Shown here piece by piece: positions 57,916-64,000 of a stretch of DNA of 64,000 nucleotides. The position numbers and the translations under genes were made by a program. The notes below the pieces were generated by a model, which searched no databases, was not told the origin of the DNA, and worked only from the letters and a program-made list of their open reading frames with translations. How positions within the stretch are numbered: position 1 is the stretch's first letter; every line of letters starts with the position of its first letter. The DNA is from Forficula auricularia (Eukaryota > Arthropoda > Insecta > Dermaptera > Forficulidae): NCBI GenBank assembly GCA_024734495.1, contig JALMQS010000187.1, forward strand, positions 3,608,616 through 3,672,615. Direction: 5' to 3'.

Positions 57916-58180
57916 ATTAAAATGTTTCACCCAGAACCAATACCTAACTCCTTAAAAGCTACTTTTTGAGACTTTGTGGTAGTAAGATTGATTAACTTAT
58001 TTTAGGAGGGATCGATCAATCATGTTGAAATTAGAAAATTTTGTGGTTTATTCACGACGTTTTGACTTCTAGCTCTAAAGAATTTATCAAATCTATTCAA
58101 CAAAGCCAATAACAAATAGTGATCTGCTTAGGGAAACGCGCCCATATTAACGATTTCGATTTTGACAGTTGAGTGAGTTT

Positions 58181-59413
58181 GGGGTCATCCTTTAATTACG
58201 TGAGGCGATTTTGGCAATTTTTCGACCCCCCACCTTAGTGAGAGGGGTGTTCGGCCTCCTCCCCTCTCCCTAATCTCACGTGAGATTTTTCAAATTGCGT
58301 ATTTTTAGTGTAAATACGTTATTATCGCTATTGTTAAATAATTATTATTTCTTTCAGTCCAACGTATGGCATAGGCTTGTCTTTTAGTGTATCCTGTGAA
58401 TAAATTTCAAGATGACTGAAGAGCGTCCATTAAAAAGGAGTTGCATCACTGACGATTTTAATGAAGGTATAAAATTAGATAAATGTAGTACTTACAGTAT
58501 TACCTTACAAAAAAACAAAACTACAAAATGTATTTAACAACGAACTATTACTTGGTATGGATTGTTTGTTTGTTGTAGTGAACATTTTTTTAAGTAGTTA
58601 CCTACGATATTTTACAAAAATTTGCCGAAAATTATGATATTCACTTAGAATCACTAAAATCAGAATTAAATCTCCTACCTAGAACAATTCAACAATATGA
58701 ATTGAAAAATAATATCAAAATTAATAATTTAATTCAGTTGACAGAAATGATAAGTATTTACAAATTAGCCTTTATAGAATTTTATAAATTGTGTAGCATT
58801 TGTATTACAATGCCAGCTAGCAGCGCTGAATGCTAGAGAACATTTTCTTGTCTGATTCGTTTAAAGTTTAAAGAATTATTTAACTAACTCTATTTTAAAG
58901 GAAAGATTATGTGATTTAGGTATAATTCATTTTAAAAAAATTTACACTTTAGATTTAGAGGACATAATAAATTAATTTGCAATTCAACATAAAAATTCTA
59001 TATTAATATTGTCTTAAATGCATATGTACTTATATAATATTATATTATAACGTTTATAAAAGTATGTTGAAATATTTTGTTTAATTTTTGTACTTATTCA
59101 TATGTATAAACAAATAAAAGGGTGCCCAACTTTAAATGAGTTTTTGTCTGTGCCCACCCAACATTTTTATTCTCCGCCACTGCCCGCCGGTGGCGGCTAA
59201 ATAATCGAGGGGCTCTTGTGCTACTTTGTAGCGTTCGCATAACCGCGATAAATATTATTATGTTGGATTTAGCCATATTTTAATGGAGAAACATGTTTTA
59301 CTTAATTTAACCCAGTTTTATCGCTTTAAACTGTTTCTTGTGGTAATAAAAATACTTGATGTTTCCCGAGACCTCCCCTCCCCTAAATGGCTCACGTAAT
59401 TAAGGGATTCTCC
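58181..59413. mobile_element. Inverted-repeat element enclosing a decayed hAT, about 1.2 kb
   Basis: The left end GGGGTCATCCTTTAATTACG with TGAGGC faces GGCTCACGTAATTAAGGGA at the right end. C-rich subterminal blocks follow on each side (GACCCCCCACC and CCTCCCCTCCCC). Such GGGGTCATCC ends recur in arthropod genomes. A hAT transposase remnant is inside, with its own right end near 59181. No clean target duplication seen. Confidence 0.55.
58604..59181 (+). pseudogene. Decayed hAT transposase C-terminus and right end
   Basis: A 66-codon open frame leads into ITMPASSAEC, then a stop (TAG) exactly where the conserved Glu of the C-E-R-x-F-S motif should be, then RTFSCLIRLK. Further on, LDLEDIIN, stop, FAIQHKNS matches the usual C-terminal end of ZMYM-type hAT transposases. 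The right terminus TCTCCGCCACTG (ending 59181) is the inverse of a CAGTGGCGGA hAT end. No left end was found. Clearly inactive. Confidence 0.75.
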
Positions 59414-59562
59414 CTTTATTTCATCTATAACTTAACAGCATGAAGCCGAAACGTCATGAATAAAACTAGAAAATCTAACAATTGGTCTGATTTACCCATG
59501 GGTGGTTCAATCCGAAATAATTTTCCAGTTAAATAAAAATAGTATCGAAGGGTGATCCGTAA
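59182..59562. other. Spacer with element end and GAAACGTC motif
   Basis: Includes the right end of the 58.18-59.41 element. The AGCCGAAACGTCATGAATAA sequence at about 59444-59463 has its inverted counterpart (TTTATTCACGACGTTTTGAC) near 58050. Confidence 0.4.
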
Positions 59563-59760
59563 TTGGAAGTAGGTGTACACCTCTTTGGAAATATTTTGGA
59601 AGTACTTGGAAATATTTGGAAGCACCTGGAAATATTTCGAAGTACTTGGAAATATTTGAAAGTACTTGGGAATATTTGGAAGTACTTGGAAATATTTGGA
59701 AGTACTTGGAAATATTTGGAAGTACTTGGAAATATTTGGAAGTACAAGTGGAAGTAGGTG
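59563..59760 (+). repeat. 22-bp minisatellite
   Basis: About eight copies of GGAAGTACTTGGAAATATTT plus two bases, flanked by a GGAAGTAGGTGTA duplication on both sides (about 59565 and 59751). Since 22 is not a multiple of three and the unit lacks stops, several frames are open on both strands. The ORFs there are artefacts of the repeat. Confidence 0.9.
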
Positions 59761-60557
59761 TAGAGCATATTAGGTCGCGGTTCACCCCTCGGCTAGTACT
59801 ATATGGTAAAGAAGATGAAACTTTTATATCAGTAAAGAAACCTCAAAATGTCACACATTTTTTATCAAATATTTTCTCTTATTTAGGATTCCGTTTTTGA
59901 AGTTAATCTGGACCCTATTAGTGTCGCTAACAATGTCTGTTAGAGCAATGTAGCTCGTAATCTAACTAGGAAACTAACTTCAAATTTAGAAGTATAATGA
60001 ATTCATTTTTCCCCCAAATCAAAAATCATATATAGCTATAAAAAATGTTATTTTTTACTTTTTTCTCTTCTTTATGTAAAATACAAAAAAATATTTAGTA
60101 TATTTTGATCAAATTTTCATATATAAAATAGATGTAAAATAAAGCTATATAGAATATAGTAGTCTACAAAATGAAAGTGTTACAAATTGCATGCCATCTT
60201 TCACTTCATTTAGTTTTAATTATCCTCTCTTCCAATGTTTTAGGGAAATAAAATTATAGATACAATTTTTTTTCTTATAAGGAAAAAGGAAGACAAGAAT
60301 AATGAGGAAAACAATTAAAATAAATTAGATGTAATAATCCAGTTTATGGAGTTGTAAGGTATCAAAAATTGATGTTTTTAATTGAGAATTTGCTTTAATT
60401 ATTAAATATATGCGATTACATAATAGGTATATTTTTTGAAATTGAGAATTTGGTTGTGGCCCAAGCTAACCATGAATTATTCTCTCAAAAAAAGAAAAAA
60501 AATTGAAAAATATAAAATTTATTTAAGTTTTGTAAAAAATAGAATTAAAATGTAACT
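59761..60557. other. AT-rich spacer
   Basis: No gene seen. Confidence 0.4.
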
Positions 60558-60825
60558 GGCGACTGTGGGTCAGTGGATAGAGTGTCGGGTCGCTAACTCG
60601 AAGTAAGCTGGTTCGAGACCGAGTCTCGGCAGATATTTGCAGTAGCCTCCTCTTGGAAAGCAATGGCAACCTACCAAGAGTATAATTGCCTAGTAAACCT
60701 CTCCAAACTAGCATTTCGGAACCGGCGTTAAAAAGTAGATCCCGTATATCTGTGTAAAAACAACTAAACACACTCAGTACAGGTTATGTGGAGAGTCGCC
60801 GACGCCCGTTTCGGGTATGGCACTT
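60558..60825 (+). repeat. tRNA-derived SINE
   Basis: Head 60558-60632 has an A box TGTGGGTCAGTGG (60564-60576) and an exact B box GGTTCGAGACC (60610-60620) at tRNA spacing, and a plausible anticodon arm between. The acceptor stem does not pair, so it is not a tRNA gene. A tRNA-unrelated body follows (CCTCCTCTTGGAAAGCAATG). The boxes would give pol III transcription. The element runs into the long hairpin that follows, which may be its tail. Confidence 0.7.
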
Positions 60826-61072
60826 TGTATGTCGCAAAGTAAATGCTTTTTACCACTAACACAGGGTAGATGGTAAATGGAGGGACTGGGATGGCCAATC
60901 AGATGCCAGGCAGAGTAAATGCTTTTTACCACTAACACAGGGTAGATGGTAAATGGAGGGATTGGGATGGCCAATCAGATGACAGTCGCTGGCATCTGAT
61001 TGGCCATCCCAATCCCTCCATTTACCATCTACCCTGTGTTAGTGGTAAAAAGCATTTACTTTGCGACATACA
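60826..61072. repeat. Long hairpin: duplicated arm plus inverted copy
   Basis: Unit 1 (60826-60908) and the inverted copy (60990-61072) are 83-bp near-perfect reverse complements (TTGTATGTCGCAAAGTAAAT facing ATTTACTTTGCGACATACAA). Between them, unit 2 (60914-60982) is a direct ~70-bp duplicate of unit 1. The inverted copy matches unit 2 at the GGGATTGGG position and unit 1 at AGATGCCA, a mosaic. An RNA through here would form a long double strand. Confidence 0.9.
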
Positions 61073-61132
61073 ACCGGCTCCTAAGAAGAAGAAAATGTAA
61101 AACAATTTTTCAAAACTAGGTACACTTTCAGC

Positions 61133-61326
61133 CAGGGCCGCCCGTGTGCAAACTAAAATTTTCCTCCCCTTAGAGAGAGGGGGGGACAGCTTTAAAAAGG
61201 TTGAGAATCACTCAGTTACACTCAAGAGAGACGGATATTCAAGTGACAGTTTAACTGTTTTGCCGCCTTTTGACTTGGCCGCCCGTGTGTTTTGCACATA
61301 TTCGCCCTATAGTCGGAGCGGCCCTG
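61133..61326. mobile_element. hAT-type MITE, 194 bp
   Basis: Starts CAGGGCCGCCCGTGTGC and ends GGAGCGGCCCTG, hAT-type inverted ends. Exact 8-bp duplication CTTTCAGC (61125-61132 and 61327-61334). A second inner TTGGCCGCCCGTGTG shows a duplicated terminal motif. Non-coding. Confidence 0.9.
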
Positions 61327-61334
61327 CTTTCAGC

Positions 61335-61967
61335 AAATTTAACATTTTTCTTCGATTTCTTTTTTAGTAAATTGAGAATATAGTTCCCGGGAAATTATAT
61401 GCTTGCAATTCACTATACTTAGGTGAATAACTACCTAGTCGCTCACATCTCGAGGCTACACCATTTTATGATATGGAGTAATATTTATGAAGATATAATT
61501 TGCATTCTATATTTATTGCTTCCGCTTCTCTTTATCTATATATAGAGTAAATGGAAATATCGATTTTCGTATAAAAATTAATTCGAAATATATATTTGTT
61601 AGCCTCGGGGAAAAAATTTTAAAGTTTACCGATAAGTGAATGATTACTTAAATAGAAATAAATAATGGTAATAAAAAGAATATAGAATGAAATGTTTTAG
61701 AAAGAAAATCATGCAACATATTAATATAATTTTTCAAATTATTTAGCAAATAAAATTGCACATAAGAAATAATATGATGGCGTTAGTATCTAATAATGTA
61801 ATAATAATAGGTATTTATTTACATCATATTTATTATAAAAATTTACACATTTTTTGATAAATTTTACTGTTGGGTTTTATAGAAATAAAAATATTATTAC
61901 CTATATCCAGATTTTTCACGCTGGTATCAAAAATAAATAATTTAAATATTTATCATCTGATTTCCAG
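61335..61967. other. AT-rich stretch, no gene seen
   Basis: Nothing supportable except the splice-acceptor-like end at 61958-61967. Confidence 0.4.
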
Positions 61968-62082
61968 GGGCTGGGGTGAAGACGTGCGTGTTTGTAGACT
62001 TGAATTTTAAAATAATGGAAAACATAGAAGACAAAGTCAGAGAAGCCCAAATTCTGGTATCTGGAAGTCTCAAATTGAACAG
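61968..62082 (+). CDS. Candidate host exon, 115 bp (weak)
   Basis: Preceded by a good acceptor (CTGATTTCCAG) and followed by a donor-like AACAG|GTGTGC. One frame is open across the whole exon (37 codons plus two bases on each side), including an ATG at 62015 in good initiation context. That frame reads KTCVFVDLNFKIMENIEDK and then EAQILVSGSLKLN, a mixed composition unlike the AT-driven noise ORFs nearby. I recognise no family. Neighbouring exons are not visible. It may equally be chance. Confidence 0.3.
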
Positions 62083-63186
62083 GTGTGCTTTATAATTTGA
62101 TCACGAAGGGCTGTACGGTTTCATATTTTAAGAGTCTGAAAAAAAATATTATCATTTTTAAGCATAAATCAAAATTTCGAACATGAGAAAAAAGTTAAGA
62201 ACTTCTAAAGTTCATTTTACGGTTCAGTTTAAAAGAAAAACGAGATCTTCTTAGATTAAGATCTAATTAATTACTATTTTTATTGAAAAGTTTTTATTTT
62301 GCTGAAAGATTTTTTATCATGGAATTGGAGTAGGGCTCAATTTCTAACAAAATAAAGTAAAAAAGAACAGGAACGCTTGAAATAATTAATGTTATAATTC
62401 ATATTCTTTAGGACTTCTAGCTTTTTTAGTACCTACTAGTTCTAGCTCTACAACCCTGGGAGGATTTGGCTGCACTTCTAGCCCTTCTAGCTCTTGATTG
62501 AGTAAAAAAAAAAAACAGAAAAGATCGTTCTCTTTGAAATTTGCTTTGGGTGTGAAGTATCCCTGTAGAGATCTCTTTTTAAGTAAAATTAAGTTTGATG
62601 TTTTTTAATTTATTGCGCTTTAAAATAACGATGTGATAGAACCCCAAAGTACTCATTTTAGGTGGTTTACTAGTACCTGTCAGCATTTAGATATGGTTTA
62701 ACTTTTAGAGTCATCAAAAAATCCCACAAATTTTCCCTTTCCTTATCAACAACAAATAAGAACGAATTTTATATTTAAGTATTGTCGAAGAATTACAGTA
62801 CGGAACTTTCGGTATGCTGTATGGCATGGCCGGCTTATTTTTATTTAATCTTATCAAGAACTTCCTGATTAATAATCTTAACTACTTATTTAATTCTTAA
62901 AATTTTTTTATCCACCATCATTCACAACAAGTAATATCAAATTGAAATTTTCATGAGGTTTCTCATAGAGCTTTAGAGCACAGATATGTGGGAAATTTAC
63001 AATTAATATGGACACCGGGACTGAAAAAATCGGGATCCAGTAAAATTTTCGTTTTAAATATAGCAAGGTATGAAATTTTCAGAAACAGTGGAAGGTTTGT
63101 TAGTAGAGTTAGTAAAATAAAGCACACTTGTTTTGGTATAGATTCATAAATCTTTATTTAATGTTCTAATTTCAAGTACCAAATTA
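62083..63186. other. AT-rich stretch, no gene seen
   Basis: No supportable gene. TTGAAAAGTTTTTATTTTGC at about 62283 resembles the outer flank of the 39.1-kb element and may be a relic of its end. Confidence 0.4.
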
Positions 63187-63558
63187 AATTAAAACCTGAA
63201 TAGTAGGGAATTAGACAATAAATAAAAAACAGAGTTTTTGTTAAATTGGCCAGAGGTTTCGTCGATTTATTTCGACTTCCTCAGTGGCGCATCTTATCAC
63301 TCTTTGTCAAAAGACAATTCCACTATGCACCACTATAAATCTTTTTTATTAATTCTACAATTGGCCTCAATTACTCAACAATCTTGAACTTTTTTCCTTT
63401 TAACAATTAAAAAATCAAAACCTTATAAAAAATTTTATGTTGTTTTTAAACAGACATGGCATTTGAAAATTGAAACTGAATATCTAAAAAAAGGACCATT
63501 TAATAAAAACTCTGTTTTTTATTTATTGTCCAATTCCCTACTATTCCTGTTTTAATTA
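63187..63558. mobile_element. Inverted-repeat element with hammerhead-like core, 372 bp
   Basis: Arms of about 57 bases: AATTAAAACCTGAATAGTAG with GGAATTAGACAATAAATAAA on the left faces TTTATTTATTGTCCAATTCC and CTACTATTCCTGTTTTAATT on the right. The hammerhead-like motif lies just inside the left arm on the minus strand. No ORF. Confidence 0.8.
63253..63284 (-). ncRNA. Hammerhead-like motif (CTGAGGA variant)
   Basis: Minus strand: CTGAGGA (plus 63278-63284), one A, GTCGA pairing with TCGAC across AATAAA (five pairs), then GAAAC and CTC. The core fits CTGANGA and the one-extra-base layout. The site after GAAAC (CCTC) lacks a clear NUH partner, so it is likely inactive or a relic. Confidence 0.5.
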
Positions 63559-64000
63559 ATATTTATTATGGATGCGAATGATATACCGCTACCAAATTAA
63601 ATTTTCACCATCTCATACGAGTATAATATAACGAGACCATTAGCGTACCGCATTTATCCTTCACGGGACGCCTCTTTCAAGAACTCTCGCGAGACTGTTG
63701 ACACTTCAAGTCTCTCTTTACGACGAAATACTGTTTCGAGTTTACTTGACTTTATTTCAAAGTAAATTTCCCTAAAGATAAACAAAGAGGAATTCAAGTT
63801 CGCTTGTGCTTGGGTGTTAAGCGAAGGATAGAATTTGAACACGTGCTTGCTTCAAGATACGTGACCAGGCTTCATGCTTTCTTCGTTTTTTTCTTGTGTT
63901 TGCGTCTTGAGATGATAGCCTCCGGCTACGGATTTCTACAAGTATCTGTTAAAACGAGATCCAACAAAAACATTAAGTAATGGTTCTAATTCATAAAATA
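63559..64000. other. GC-richer end of window, uncalled
   Basis: 63650-63940 has higher complexity than most of the window and does not match its repeats. A 62-codon frame (63654-63842, minus) has no recognised domain. It may belong to a feature continuing past the window. Confidence 0.3.

Noticed and set aside
57734..57955. 73-codon ORF
   Set aside because: Reads through the palindrome. The mirrored peptide is a by-product of the inverted arms.
59507..59900. Five overlapping repetitive ORFs
   Set aside because: All arise from the stop-free 22-bp minisatellite.
60558..60632. Genuine tRNA gene
   Set aside because: A and B boxes are good but the acceptor stem does not pair and a SINE-like body follows.

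Overview
The window looks like AT-rich nuclear DNA from an arthropod, most likely an insect. The evidence is indirect: many dispersed repeats of arthropod type (GAAGTCGGT elements, jockey/CR1-like LINE fragments, hAT MITEs, a tRNA-derived SINE, a Helitron-like element), no dense ORFs, and no bacterial gene structure. I find no intact host protein-coding gene. Nearly every recognisable feature is a mobile element or a relic of one. The only host-exon candidate I would defend is a weak 115-bp exon at 61968-62082.

Layout. 0-10 kb is mostly unannotatable AT-rich sequence with relics of a hAT end, a 119-bp fold-back family and a GC-richer island at 7.6-8.2 kb. 10-19 kb holds several copies of one short repeat family carrying a hammerhead-ribozyme-like core, a large palindrome at 11.65-12.16 kb, and a hAT element with exact 8-bp target duplications and a transposase relic (17.5-18.4 kb). 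20.4-22.4 kb is a 2-kb hAT-type element filled by six tandem ~216-248 bp units. 22.6-23.5, 31.9-32.6 and 37.9-39.0 kb are copies of a palindromic element bounded by GAAGTCGGT motifs. A young LTR retroelement (32.65-37.91 kb, LTRs about 1.25 kb, one 338-codon ORF, no reverse transcriptase) is inserted in one of them. 24.6-31.4 kb carries hAT MITEs, a LINE 3' fragment, a 5S-like relic, a Helitron-like element with a very G-rich segment, and a 535-bp inverted-repeat element.

39.1-40.3 kb is another hammerhead-bearing element. 41.9-44.3 kb is a 5'-truncated, frameshifted jockey/CR1-like LINE with its YADD motif still readable. 46.6-47.4 kb is a 119-bp tandem array ending in its own inverted copy. 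49-54 kb holds further hAT MITEs, one with a nested TA-flanked element. 57.7 kb is a perfect hammerhead-bearing palindrome, 58.2-59.4 kb a decayed hAT, 59.6 kb a 22-bp minisatellite, 60.6-61.1 kb a SINE head plus a long hairpin, and 63.2-63.6 kb an inverted-repeat element with another hammerhead-like core.

The unifying observation is a set of hammerhead-like RNA motifs (CTGANGA, one extra base, a base-paired stem II, then GAAA and a minimal stem III). They recur in at least six sequence contexts with compensatory stem changes, in several cases inside fold-back arrangements. Penelope-like retroelements and retrozymes are known to carry minimal hammerheads, so these are probably their non-autonomous relics. 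No Penelope reverse transcriptase or GIY-YIG ORF is visible here.
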